Made by a program: the position numbers and the translations under genes | Notes under the pieces: generated by a model | What the model saw: only the letters and a program-made list of their open reading frames with translations | What the model was told of the DNA's origin: nothing | The model's database searches: none | NCBI GenBank assembly: GCA_009702925.1 | Contig: WLHC01000003.1 | Location: forward strand, 30,092 to 94,091 | Length of the DNA: 64,000 bases | Reading direction: 5' to 3' | DNA from: Actinomycetota bacterium | GTDB taxonomy: Bacteria; Actinomycetota; Actinomycetes; Nanopelagicales; Nanopelagicaceae | Part shown: one piece after another, positions 29,780-39,605 of the stretch | How positions within the stretch are numbered: position 1 is the first letter of the stretch | How the letters are laid out: each line of letters opens with the position of its first letter

Positions 29780-30972
29780 GACGTTTCTTCACTTTAGCTG
29801 TGGTTTTGCTTCTAGCGATTACGCCTAGCGCTCAAGCGGTACCAAAGAAAATTACCGTTAACTCTCTAAAGCTTCTTACGACAATTGGTTTGCCATCTGA
29901 AGTAAGCGGCGTGGTAGTTTCTGGTAAAAACTTGATTGTTTATGGAACACAAAATTCGAGAGCTTATGCAAAAGCTGTTGATGTAAATGGAACACAGCTG
30001 TGGAAAATACAGTTAGATCAATCTCAAGGATCAGTGGCAACTGCCGCTGCTGTAGATGCTGTTGGAGATATTTGGATAGCTGGATCAACACCTTTGGTAC
30101 CGGCTTCAGCAATAACGCCCCCTGGTGATACACCAGCAACAATTAATCCTGATAACGCAATAATTCCTGTGCCCACACTTGTCGGAGATTTGAAGGCATT
30201 AACTATCTGGAAGGTTTCAGCTACAGGAGTTAGCAGCCCACCAAGTGTTTTACCCTCAAGCCACGTTATTTTACCTACCTCATTATTGATCGATAAAACT
30301 GGGCTCATAATTGTTGGTTCTTTAGCAAGTGAAAAAACTAATGCAGGATTTATTGTCTCCCTGACCTCTTCTGGTGTTTTCTCAAAGTTAATTCAAATTG
30401 GTTCAATCTCCACAACAGTTGAATCCGTTTCTCGAAATACAGATGGGACTTACACTCTTGTTGGTTCGAGTGGAGAAACTATTGCTGGTAAAAAGCTTGT
30501 AGGTTTAATTGATGGCGTGATTGTCAGGGTTTCAAAGGATCTAAAGATTGTTTCGGCTGTTCGAAGTTCCATCAGTAAAGGCAAGCGCATTTGGAATAGC
30601 ACCACAGCTTCGTTGCTTCTAGGTGGAGAAGTCGTTGTAGGAAGTAAAAGCGAAGTGGCAGTCACTAAATTCTCAACTCGCTATTTACCGTCCTGGACAT
30701 TTAGATTTGCCGGTACAGGTCCTGCATTTACCATTGGCTCTACACAATTCCTATTTCTTTCAAGTGGGACAATTCCAGAACTTGCATGGAATCCAAAGCC
30801 ACCTACTCCCTTGCTAATCACTTTTAACTCAAAAGGAGCAATTTCGGCAGCAGATAGTGCTCCTTTTGGCCAACGCTTACTCGTTGGAAGCCTCGAATCC
30901 AAAGAGTTAGGTCCACTTGTTGTCACTTCGAGCCCAGATATGGTTTCGATTTTTATCCGCAATACACGGTAA
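29776..30972 (+). CDS. Secreted protein of unknown function (beta-propeller-like)
   Basis: TTG start overlapping proC stop (TTGA); signal peptide [21 protein letters not shown]; beta-rich repeats. Confidence 0.72.
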   Translation: MRRFFTLAVVLLLAITPSAQAVPKKITVNSLKLLTTIGLPSEVSGVVVSGKNLIVYGTQNSRAYAKAVDVNGTQLWKIQLDQSQGSVATAAAVDAVGDIWIAGSTPLVPASAITPPGDTPATINPDNAIIPVPTLVGDLKALTIWKVSATGVSSPPSVLPSSHVILPTSLLIDKTGLIIVGSLASEKTNAGFIVSLTSSGVFSKLIQIGSISTTVESVSRNTDGTYTLVGSSGETIAGKKLVGLIDGVIVRVSKDLKIVSAVRSSISKGKRIWNSTTASLLLGGEVVVGSKSEVAVTKFSTRYLPSWTFRFAGTGPAFTIGSTQFLFLSSGTIPELAWNPKPPTPLLITFNSKGAISAADSAPFGQRLLVGSLESKELGPLVVTSSPDMVSIFIRNTR

Positions 30973-31021
30973 TCTAACTACCTGCTCAAGATCAGCAGAC
31001 ATAGAAAAGAGAGATTCGTAT

Positions 31022-31120
31022 ATGGGTTCAGTAATTAAAAAGCGGCGCAAGCGTATGGCGAAAAAGAAGCACAAAAAACTTCTGAAGAAAACTCGTATTC
31101 AACGACGCAACGCAAAATAA
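31022..31120 (+). CDS. 30S ribosomal protein bS22 (AURKAIP1/COX24 domain, 32 aa)
   Basis: [32 protein letters not shown], near-identical pattern to mycobacterial bS22. Start at 31022; the track's 30917 start is an artefact. Confidence 0.93.
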   Translation: MGSVIKKRRKRMAKKKHKKLLKKTRIQRRNAK

Positions 31121-33529
31121 TTACGGTTTAAGAAGAACCATTTTCCCTTTTTTGCTCGCAAGTAGATTTAAACTTTTGTTTATTGTGAGCCAGATACTGT
31201 CAACTGGCTTTAATTCTTGAGAGCTGGTTACTAATCGAATGGAATTTTGATTCAGGATTTTCGACTCGGTATTTATTGCACATAAACGCTCTTGGCAGTT
31301 ATAAATAATTGTTTTTCCATTTGTGGATAGATGCTCACCTGGTTGCCCAAAATTTCCGCTCACAATTTTTGATATTCTTTTTGGCGAATCCACTTTTGCC
31401 CATCTAATTTCGTTTGCAACCCCTGGTGTTGTTGAAGGGCCCGCCAACCAAGCAACCTGAGCCGAGTTACCAATATTTGCAATTGCCACATCGTAGCCAG
31501 CAATAAATGATTTATCGGTTGCACTATCTAGCTCCAAATATTGCCAATCAGATGGGTTTACACCTGTGCGACTTGCCAGACGAACTGAACCCGAAGTTAC
31601 TTTTCTTGTTTCATCAAAGCCAGTAACAGAGTCATATACAAGGTAGGTAGTTCGACCCACAAGAGTTGCTTCCATATGAAAACTGACATCGCCTGTACTT
31701 CGTCCATCGGTGTCACGATCACCATCGACCAACTCATATTTCCATGGACCACCATTAGATTTAACTGCTCCTAAGGTGACTCCTTGAGATTGATCTCGAT
31801 AGAAGACTTGAATATCTGACGCAGTTGCTACACATGCATTTGAAACACTCACATCACTTGATGTGCGCACACGAACTGGGTCTTTATAGCTATTTTCAGA
31901 GGGCCCATCTCCGTCAACAACTTCAAAGTCAAAAGTTTTACCATCATATTTTGCGTAGCGAAGATCTTTATCAGTTACATCACTGTAGAAGATATGCATT
32001 GTTTGTAATGGGGCAATACCGTTTACGCAGACACTGATTGCACTGGCGATCTCATTACTTGTTCTACCTTCAGTTCCTCCTTGACCATCAACAATAGTTT
32101 TCTTCCAAACTTTGCCATCAAATATTGCAAGCTTTAAATCTGCACTTTTGCTATCGTTGTAGGCAACTACTGGTTTTCCATTAAAGACTGCACTTGCCAG
32201 ATTTGATCCATCAGAATTAGCATCAAAAGTAATGCTCTTCCAACTCGCCTGTGGGACAACAGCATTTGTTTTAGCCTCAACAGAAACCCCTAAGGCATTT
32301 TTTGCAATCACTGTAAACCTGTAAGAGGTCCCGTTTCTTAACCCTGAAAAAATCACAGGGCTAGAAAGGGATTTCTTCTCAACACCAGTCTTGATGTTTT
32401 TAACTATGTATTCACTGATCTGTGCCGTTCGTATGTTGGCAGGGGGATCAAAAGTTATAAAAGCTGATGCATCACTAACTAATGCTGTGGGATTACGAGG
32501 AGCTAATGGAAGGTCATTGGTAATCCCTGCGGGGGGTTTATTTCGCATATCTTCCATCATCGCTAACATCAATGGACCAGGTCCAACAAAAATTTCGCTT
32601 GCAGCAAGTCTTGGAGTCATTACTGAATCCAAAGCGGTATTAGTAAAAGTTGTTTCATCTAAATGTGATATTGATGAGCCAGCTTCAAATATTGGTGGCG
32701 TAAAGATTTTGGGTTTTATGCCGCTATTTGCCTTGATACCTAAAGGTCCAGACCAAACAAGCGGGGAAGTTAAGGCATCACCTAACTCTTTAGAGGGAGT
32801 GGGTAAATCAATTAACCTTCGTTCATCGATTGTTTGCAAATATGCATCAAACGGGGTCGGTCTAGCAAGTGTTCCGACTCCAAAGAAAGTTTCATACGAA
32901 CCATTCGATGAAAAACCGAGCCCATGACCCACTTCGTGAAGCATCACTGATTTCAAATCATATTCACTCTGATTTGGAGCACCATCACCTCGGGTATTCC
33001 AGGGTGCCTCAGAATTTACTTGAATGATTATCTCAGGACTATTTCTATCTAAATCATATCCAGCAAGCGCATTTGCAAGTGCTGAGACATACCAAAGACT
33101 AGGATCTGGAGAACCTGTAAAAGAAGAAAAGTAACTTCCAGCTTTTGCGCTTCCAAGAATCTCTTCTGACTTTGATCGTTCCCAAGTTGCATCGACTGAG
33201 ACTGTAACGGAAGATTTAAAGTTAGCAGCCCAAATTTCAAGAGACGCTTTCACCTCTTTTTTTGCCCAATCAGGAAAAAAATTATAAGTAACGTCAAACT
33301 TAGTTGACGCTTCAAGATTTGCACTTGATGAAATTGGATTAGTTTTACGAACATTTGATGAAACTAAAGAATCATCAGCCAAAACATTAAACCACTTTGT
33401 TGCAGGAATCTGGCGAAAGGAAACTGCATCAGCAGTTGGTATTCCTAAACCCGATAGCAAAAGAGTTGAAACGACCAACAATTTTGCAGCAAGCGATGAA
33501 TGGACCGATTTGATCCGCAGGAAATGCAT
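31121..33529 (-). CDS. Secreted metzincin-like putative metalloprotease with FN3 domain and C-terminal propeller-like repeats
   Basis: Zinc-site-like VMLHEVGHGLGFSSNG, FN3-like segment (APRNPTALVSDASAFITFDPP...), repeats TIVDGQGGTEGR / EVVDGDGPSEN / ELVDGDRDTDGR. Start MHFLRIKSVHSS (33529) preceded by TAGCGT; track start 33577. Confidence 0.75.
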   Translation of the reverse strand: MHFLRIKSVHSSLAAKLLVVSTLLLSGLGIPTADAVSFRQIPATKWFNVLADDSLVSSNVRKTNPISSSANLEASTKFDVTYNFFPDWAKKEVKASLEIWAANFKSSVTVSVDATWERSKSEEILGSAKAGSYFSSFTGSPDPSLWYVSALANALAGYDLDRNSPEIIIQVNSEAPWNTRGDGAPNQSEYDLKSVMLHEVGHGLGFSSNGSYETFFGVGTLARPTPFDAYLQTIDERRLIDLPTPSKELGDALTSPLVWSGPLGIKANSGIKPKIFTPPIFEAGSSISHLDETTFTNTALDSVMTPRLAASEIFVGPGPLMLAMMEDMRNKPPAGITNDLPLAPRNPTALVSDASAFITFDPPANIRTAQISEYIVKNIKTGVEKKSLSSPVIFSGLRNGTSYRFTVIAKNALGVSVEAKTNAVVPQASWKSITFDANSDGSNLASAVFNGKPVVAYNDSKSADLKLAIFDGKVWKKTIVDGQGGTEGRTSNEIASAISVCVNGIAPLQTMHIFYSDVTDKDLRYAKYDGKTFDFEVVDGDGPSENSYKDPVRVRTSSDVSVSNACVATASDIQVFYRDQSQGVTLGAVKSNGGPWKYELVDGDRDTDGRSTGDVSFHMEATLVGRTTYLVYDSVTGFDETRKVTSGSVRLASRTGVNPSDWQYLELDSATDKSFIAGYDVAIANIGNSAQVAWLAGPSTTPGVANEIRWAKVDSPKRISKIVSGNFGQPGEHLSTNGKTIIYNCQERLCAINTESKILNQNSIRLVTSSQELKPVDSIWLTINKSLNLLASKKGKMVLLKP

Positions 33530-33624
33530 GGTGCAAACGCTATCAGTGAGGTGGCCATGGTTTAGGGTCAGTGGCATGAGAGAGCGGTTCTCTAAGAGGT
33601 TTATCAGGTTAGACAGGAGTAGTG

Positions 33625-33876
33625 ATGGAACTTGTAACGATTTATAGTCGAAAAGAGTGCCACCTCTGCGAAGAAGCCCTTAAAGTTTTACAGGCAATGA
33701 TGTATGAATTGAAATTTGAAGTAGTTCAGATATTCATCGATGGTGATGAAGATTTAGAAAAGCAATATGGTGAACAAGTACCTGTAACTTTAATTGATGG
33801 GATACACCACGATTATTGGAGGGTTGATCCAATAAGATTTAGATCTTCCCTTGAAACACATCGTCAGCGTCGATAA
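33625..33876 (+). CDS. Glutaredoxin-like (DUF836) thiol-redox protein
   Basis: MELVTIYSRKECHLCEEALKVL with CxxC (CHLC) and cis-Pro QVPVTLIDG; AGGAGT upstream. Confidence 0.86.
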   Translation: MELVTIYSRKECHLCEEALKVLQAMMYELKFEVVQIFIDGDEDLEKQYGEQVPVTLIDGIHHDYWRVDPIRFRSSLETHRQRR

Positions 33877-35488
33877 TTTTGTAAGAGTATCCCTGCTCAG
33901 CTAAAAAGCGCTGACGATTCTGTGCAAAATCTTGGTCGATTGTGTCGCGAGAAATTACTGAATAAAAAGTTGCACTTCTTCCATCAGATTTAGGGCGCAA
34001 AATTCGACCTAATCTTTGAGCCTCTTCTTGACGACTTCCAAATGCACCGGAAACTTGGATTGCAATCGTTGCATCTGGAAGATCAATAGAAAAATTAGCA
34101 ACCTTTGAGACAACCAAGCATGTTATTTCACCACTTCTAAATTTATTAAAGAGAATTTCCCGCTCTTTCACCGGAGTATCTCCTTTGATAACAGGAACAC
34201 CAAGGACTTCAGAGAGTTCATCGAGTTGATCAAGGTATTGTCCAATGACAAGAATTTGTTCACCTTTATGCTTTTCAACAAGTAATTCAACAACTTCTCG
34301 TTTAGTGCGAGTAGTCGCACATGTTCGATAGCGATTCTCTGGTTCTGCAGTTGCATAAGTTAAGCGCTCAGCTTCAGTTAAATTCACTCTCACTTCAATA
34401 CACTCTGCCGGGGCTATGTAACCCTGAGATTCAATCTCTTTCCAGGGAACATCAAAGCGTTTTGGGCCGATGAGTGAAAAAACCTCACCCTCCATTCCAT
34501 CTTCTCTAACTAATGTTGCCGTAAGCCCAAGTCTGCGTCGAGATTGGATGTCGGCGGTGAATCTAAAGATTGGTGCGGGAAGTAAATGAACTTCGTCATA
34601 AATAATCAAACCCCAGTCATAGGAATCAAATAGATCTAGGTGAGCATAAACTCCATTTTTCTTCTTTGTCATTACTTGATAGGTAGCAATAGTGACTGGT
34701 CTAATCTCTTTTTTTGCTCCTGAATATTCGCCGATTTCATCTTCATTTAATGTAGTTCGTTTCAAAAGTTCATCTCGCCACTGGCGCGCAGCCACAGTGT
34801 TCGTAACCAAAATCAGGGTAGTTGCCTTTGCATGAGCCATTGCTGCCGCACCGACAATTGTTTTTCCTGCACCGCATGGTAGAACCACTACTCCCGAACC
34901 ACCATGCCAGAAACCTTCGGCCGCTAACTCTTGGTAAGGGCGAATCTTCCAACCGTTTTCTACTAAAGATATTTCATGTGCCTGACCATCTACATAACCT
35001 GCAAAATCTTCGGCCGGCCACCCTAAACGCAAAAGAGACTGCTTAATCTGACCGCGTTGACTTGGGAGAACTGCAATTGTTTCAGAATCGATTCTTGCAC
35101 CAAGTAAAGGAGCTATTTTTTTTGCGCGGATTACTTCTTCAAGCACTGCTGTATCGGTGGTAATAAGAATTAAGCCGTGTACAGGATCCATCTCAAGTCG
35201 CAGGCGCCCATAGCGAGACATAGTTTCTGCGACATCGATAAGAATTGAATGCGGAACTGCATAACGTGAATACTTAATTAATGTATCAATTACTTGTTCT
35301 GCATCATGTCCTGCAGCACGCGCATTCCATAATCCAAGTGGAGTTAATCGATATGTGTGAATATGTTCTGGTGATCTTTCTAATTCAGCAAAAGGTGCAA
35401 TCGCTCGCCGACATTCAACAGATAGAGGATGGTCAATATCTAACAGAAGTGTTTTATCACTCTGAACAATTAACGGACCATCACTCAT
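33839..35488 (-). CDS. XPB/Rad25-family DNA repair helicase (Rv0861c type)
   Basis: VLPCGAGKTIVGAAAMAHAKATTLILVTNTVAARQWRDEL, IIYDEVHLLPAP, LGLTATLVREDG, EEAQRLGRILRPK. Confidence 0.95.
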   Translation of the reverse strand: MSDGPLIVQSDKTLLLDIDHPLSVECRRAIAPFAELERSPEHIHTYRLTPLGLWNARAAGHDAEQVIDTLIKYSRYAVPHSILIDVAETMSRYGRLRLEMDPVHGLILITTDTAVLEEVIRAKKIAPLLGARIDSETIAVLPSQRGQIKQSLLRLGWPAEDFAGYVDGQAHEISLVENGWKIRPYQELAAEGFWHGGSGVVVLPCGAGKTIVGAAAMAHAKATTLILVTNTVAARQWRDELLKRTTLNEDEIGEYSGAKKEIRPVTIATYQVMTKKKNGVYAHLDLFDSYDWGLIIYDEVHLLPAPIFRFTADIQSRRRLGLTATLVREDGMEGEVFSLIGPKRFDVPWKEIESQGYIAPAECIEVRVNLTEAERLTYATAEPENRYRTCATTRTKREVVELLVEKHKGEQILVIGQYLDQLDELSEVLGVPVIKGDTPVKEREILFNKFRSGEITCLVVSKVANFSIDLPDATIAIQVSGAFGSRQEEAQRLGRILRPKSDGRSATFYSVISRDTIDQDFAQNRQRFLAEQGYSYKIIDADDVFQGKI

Positions 35489-36542
35489 TTAATAAATCCT
35501 TTATTAGAGCATTCAAAAGTTTACTTCGATCTTCAAGGGTACTGATATCAACCCATTCGTGCTTGGCGTGAGCTCCACTACCGACAGCTCCCAATCCATC
35601 TAAAACCTGTGCACCTGCGGCAGCGGCAAAATTCCCATCACTTGCACCCCCAACAGATGCATGGCCTAAAGCAGGCATTCCAATTTGTTTTGCAACTTTT
35701 TCGGCGCGCTCATACAAAGCCATAGTTGATGAGCTCTCTAAAGGAGGTCTGTTAAAACCACCAGTGACTTCATATCTAGTCTCTGGATTAACAGGAACAA
35801 TTGCTTTGATCGCTCCATCAACTCTGTTTAGTTCGGCCATAGAAAATGATCGGATATCGACATCTAGTACCGCTAAATCTGGAACGGTATTTGTTGAATT
35901 TCCTGCCGCTAAAGTTGTGGGAACGACAGTTGTTCCAAACTCAACATTTGCAAGATTTGAAACTGCGATAACGGCATGGGCCATTTCAACGGTTGCATTA
36001 ACACCTTTTTCTGGCTCTAGACCAGCATGGGAGGCTTTACCCAAAACTTTAATTTGATACATCGCAGTACCTTTTCGTCCGGTCTTAACTTTTCCGTCTA
36101 AAGATGCTTCCACCACGAGAACCGACTTTGCTTTTGTAGATATCTCTTTAATAAATTCTTTACTTGTCAGACTTCCTGTTTCTTCATCTGTTGTAGCAAC
36201 TAGTGCAACTGGTCCTTTGATCGATTTCATTGCATATAAAGCTTGAATAAATCCTGCCTTCATATCAAAAATACCTGGACCTCTGGCAGTTGTTCCTTCT
36301 ATCTGCCATAGAGGTTCAAATGATCCTTTGGGCCAAACAGTGTCTAGGTGAGCCAACACAACCACTTCTGGATTAGGTGAGCCCCACCAAAAAACTGGTC
36401 GACCATTTATATCGCGTATCTCTGCTGGAGAATCTAAAACGCGTGCAGCAATATCACTGGCAAGACGAACAACATTTTTGCATGCATCTAAATCTTGCGT
36501 TGGTGATTCCAACCTAACTAGCGCTTCGAGGTCTGCCAACAT
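35481..36542 (-). CDS. M20-family metallopeptidase (glutamate carboxypeptidase-like)
   Basis: VVVLAHLDTVWPKGSF, VATTDEETGSLTSKEF, SHAGLEPEKGVNATVEMAHAVI. Confidence 0.9.
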   Translation of the reverse strand: MLADLEALVRLESPTQDLDACKNVVRLASDIAARVLDSPAEIRDINGRPVFWWGSPNPEVVVLAHLDTVWPKGSFEPLWQIEGTTARGPGIFDMKAGFIQALYAMKSIKGPVALVATTDEETGSLTSKEFIKEISTKAKSVLVVEASLDGKVKTGRKGTAMYQIKVLGKASHAGLEPEKGVNATVEMAHAVIAVSNLANVEFGTTVVPTTLAAGNSTNTVPDLAVLDVDIRSFSMAELNRVDGAIKAIVPVNPETRYEVTGGFNRPPLESSSTMALYERAEKVAKQIGMPALGHASVGGASDGNFAAAAGAQVLDGLGAVGSGAHAKHEWVDISTLEDRSKLLNALIKDLLNE

Positions 36543-36551
36543 GATCTAAGT

Positions 36552-38747
36552 CTATAACGGTGCCACGCCGGTGATGCGGGGAATTCGGAAAGATTGAACC
36601 TCTCCGGTTGCATGATCGCGTGCAATTAATGAGCCTGCACTTATTCGAATGGGATCAATGATTCTGTGGGTCACTCCACCGTTGTTATCGGCATAACCTA
36701 TCGAGAGGGTTTTTTCCTCAGAAATGAACTGATTCAAAATATCCATCGTTTCATTTGCAGTACTTCGCGGAAGTGCACCCAAAGCTTCATTAGCTACTTG
36801 ACGCAATCGTGTTTGACGATGAGTTGATTTCTCGCCAGTTCTTAAACTTCGAATAGCAGCCGTTAAAGCTTCTTGTGTTGGAATTTCAACTTCGCCAATA
36901 ATTCGTGGTGGTCTTGGTTTAGATGAGGCACGATTTGATTTAATACCAGTTAAAATCATTCCGTTTGTTGATTCACCTGCTGGTAAGTATCCACACTCAC
37001 GCAATATACGCATCGCGTCGGTTGCATCCACATCGCAAATTACTACCTCAGGTGCAATACGTCGCAGACCTAGAATCTCTAACTTCTTGTCATTAATGAT
37101 CTGAGAAATTAATGCCGTGTCTTCACAACGAATAAATGAAGACGTATTACCTACACGTAATTTCCCATGCTTTTTTGCGACATCTGCGATTAGATACTCA
37201 AGGGGTTGGGGCATAGGGGTTTTAGATGTTTTAGCCAAAAATGATCTGATTTCATCACCAGTTTTGCCATGATCAAGTGCGCGACGAATCGTTGCTTCAG
37301 TGAATCTATAGACAGTGGCTCCACCTCGGCTTTCAATCTCAGCCATCATTGCAAGTGATTGTGAGATTTCATGCTCGAGTGGACCTGGCGCAATTGCAGT
37401 GTTATCACTCTGAATCAATATGTGATCAACAGTTTTCGGCAGATCTTCATTGATTACTTCTAAATCATCTCCAGATATAAAACCAATCCCGTACTTTGAA
37501 ATTGCTCCCTGCCCAGTGATCCCCAACCATTCAGCTTCTCTCAAGGTCCATTCAGCTAATTCATCTTGTAATGATGAGTTTCGTCGAACCGGAGCCCGCC
37601 AATCCAATACAGATTTAAAACTATTCCAGTCAGGTGCAATGTCCGGGTTTTCTTTAAGCAGGGCAAGAGTTAAACCTCTGATCTTGGATGCATTTACTCG
37701 ATCTAACTCAGGCCCTAATGCCGCAACATTTTTGGATTCTAAGCGGCTGACTAAACCACTTACGCGAGAAGTAATTAACCACTGCGATGCCAACATCTGC
37801 CAGCGATCTGCAGGGGTTTGCATTAACCAAATATCAAATTTATTGCTTGGTAAAATCTGATCATTTGCATCAATACTGATTAAGGATGATAAGTATGCAA
37901 GCTCGGCGATGAATGCTGTACATGCTTCATCAACGCCAAGGTGATTTGAAAGTACTTTAAGGTCTCGTACACCTAAACCGCCAGCCCGCAAAGCATCTGC
38001 AGGCTCTTCTGCCCAAAAATTAAGTAGCTCTTCTACCCAACGCAAAACAGTTGAGACATTCGCGATTGCAGCCAAATCAATTTGCTTCTTGTCCCGTTTT
38101 GTTCCTGTAAGTTCAGGCGACTTTGCGGATACTTGCTTGTGAATCTTTTTACCGCGAAGCTCTATTGCAACCTCACGTGGAAGAATTACTGTCCGCTGAT
38201 CAAGTGCAACCAAAAATTTCTTTTCTAAAAGCCAAGAGACTCCAGGACCTGGATTTTTAACATCTCCAACACTTCCTCTTGGGGGCCCCCATATCAACCG
38301 TTCTAAAATCTTTTTCGAATCCGCAGGCGCATCATCCAATTCACTTAACTTTAACTTGACCATAGAAGCTGGTCCGAGACCGGCAGGTTCACCGCCAATT
38401 ACTTCACGAAGTTGCGTAGGAACTCTTAATCCATCATCAGATGGATACACCAATCCAATTTTTATTAAATAATCTAAAGCCGGTGCTGCTTCTTTATCTG
38501 TTAGCGATGCAATAATTTTTGCCGTGAAGGGTTCATTCACACTTGCTGTTGCTTCAAGAACTTGTAACTGCCATTGATTAAGTAAATCTATTGCACGCGC
38601 CAAACTTGGAGCAGAACAAGCACGAACGGCAAGTGAGGCGATATCTGGTGGTACCGGAGATACTAAATCTGGTCGCGCAGAAAAGAGAGAAATCAAGTCA
38701 GCATCATCAACACTACGCAAGTAGTCGGAGAAAGAGCGCATTTCCAT
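36552..38747 (-). CDS. XPB/Ssl2-like helicase-associated protein (Rv0862c type)
   Basis: 731 aa; FSDYLRSVDDADLISLFSARPDLVSPVPPDIASLAVRA N-terminus and DHILIQSDNTAIAPGPLEHEISQSLAMMAEIESRGGATVYRFTEATIRRALDHG typical of this actinobacterial family. Confidence 0.85.
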   Translation of the reverse strand: MEMRSFSDYLRSVDDADLISLFSARPDLVSPVPPDIASLAVRACSAPSLARAIDLLNQWQLQVLEATASVNEPFTAKIIASLTDKEAAPALDYLIKIGLVYPSDDGLRVPTQLREVIGGEPAGLGPASMVKLKLSELDDAPADSKKILERLIWGPPRGSVGDVKNPGPGVSWLLEKKFLVALDQRTVILPREVAIELRGKKIHKQVSAKSPELTGTKRDKKQIDLAAIANVSTVLRWVEELLNFWAEEPADALRAGGLGVRDLKVLSNHLGVDEACTAFIAELAYLSSLISIDANDQILPSNKFDIWLMQTPADRWQMLASQWLITSRVSGLVSRLESKNVAALGPELDRVNASKIRGLTLALLKENPDIAPDWNSFKSVLDWRAPVRRNSSLQDELAEWTLREAEWLGITGQGAISKYGIGFISGDDLEVINEDLPKTVDHILIQSDNTAIAPGPLEHEISQSLAMMAEIESRGGATVYRFTEATIRRALDHGKTGDEIRSFLAKTSKTPMPQPLEYLIADVAKKHGKLRVGNTSSFIRCEDTALISQIINDKKLEILGLRRIAPEVVICDVDATDAMRILRECGYLPAGESTNGMILTGIKSNRASSKPRPPRIIGEVEIPTQEALTAAIRSLRTGEKSTHRQTRLRQVANEALGALPRSTANETMDILNQFISEEKTLSIGYADNNGGVTHRIIDPIRISAGSLIARDHATGEVQSFRIPRITGVAPL

Positions 38748-38787
38748 AACTTGCTTACATTACAGGGTTAAAGGGTTAAGTAGTTAA

Positions 38788-39555
38788 TTAACCTTTGCGC
38801 TTACGAGGAGTAAGCCACGTTGCAAGGGCAGCAAGGCGCACCACCACAGGTGAGATTGCCTTTCCAATGAATCTAGCTTTTCGAAAATCATGAATAGGCC
38901 AACCTTCAGTCATGGCGCGCAATCCAAGCAATGCATCCGGGTTGATTACAGATGGATGACCAACACTTTGCAGAAGCGGTAAGTCATTATTGCTATCAGA
39001 ATATGCGAAACAGTTTTTCAAATCTAAACCATTGTTTTTTGCGAGCTCAATAATTGCAACTGCTTTTTCTTTGCCATGCAAAAGGGGACCGTTCATATTT
39101 CCAGTATAAATCTGATTTTTTATCTCAGCTTTACTGCCAAGTGCTCCAGTTAGGCCAAGTCTTTTTGCAATTAAAGTAGCCATATCCTCTGGGGCAGCAG
39201 TTACCAAGTAAACATCATCCCCATTTGCAATATGAGATTGAGCAATATCTATAGTTCCTTGCCACAAAGCTGGGGAAACAAATTCATCATAAATCTCTTC
39301 TGCTATTGCTTGAATATCTGCAACGTTGTGGCCGCCAATAAAATCTGTGGCGGCATCCTGAAATCTCTGAATCTCTTCCTTTTTTTCTTTTCCAGTTAAG
39401 CGAAATCTCAGGTTGGCTAGAACAAATCGAGAAATATCCTTTTTTGTGAAATATCCGCGCTGGTACATTCCCCGGCCTAAGAAATAAATCGTTGAGCCCC
39501 GGATAAGCGTGTTATCTACATCAAAAAAGGCAGCCCGTTTATCTGTGAGTGCCAT
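38788..39555 (-). CDS. HAD-IB family hydrolase (SerB-like phosphatase)
   Basis: FFDVDNTLIRGST, VYLVTAAPEDMATLIAKRLGLTGALGSK, AYSDSNNDLPLLQSVGHP. Confidence 0.9.
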   Translation of the reverse strand: MALTDKRAAFFDVDNTLIRGSTIYFLGRGMYQRGYFTKKDISRFVLANLRFRLTGKEKKEEIQRFQDAATDFIGGHNVADIQAIAEEIYDEFVSPALWQGTIDIAQSHIANGDDVYLVTAAPEDMATLIAKRLGLTGALGSKAEIKNQIYTGNMNGPLLHGKEKAVAIIELAKNNGLDLKNCFAYSDSNNDLPLLQSVGHPSVINPDALLGLRAMTEGWPIHDFRKARFIGKAISPVVVRLAALATWLTPRKRKG

Positions 39556-39605
39556 GTCACTACCCTAGCGAATCATGGAGTTTATGGACGCTTTATGCTT
39601 TACCC

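Noticed and set aside
30917-31021. Track ORF start extending bS22 upstream to 67 aa
   Set aside because: bS22 family proteins begin [11 protein letters not shown]; upstream residues overlap the preceding CDS in another frame.
32391-32927. 178-aa plus-strand ORF inside the metzincin-like gene
   Set aside because: Antisense to a longer ORF with signal peptide and domain motifs; no independent start signal.
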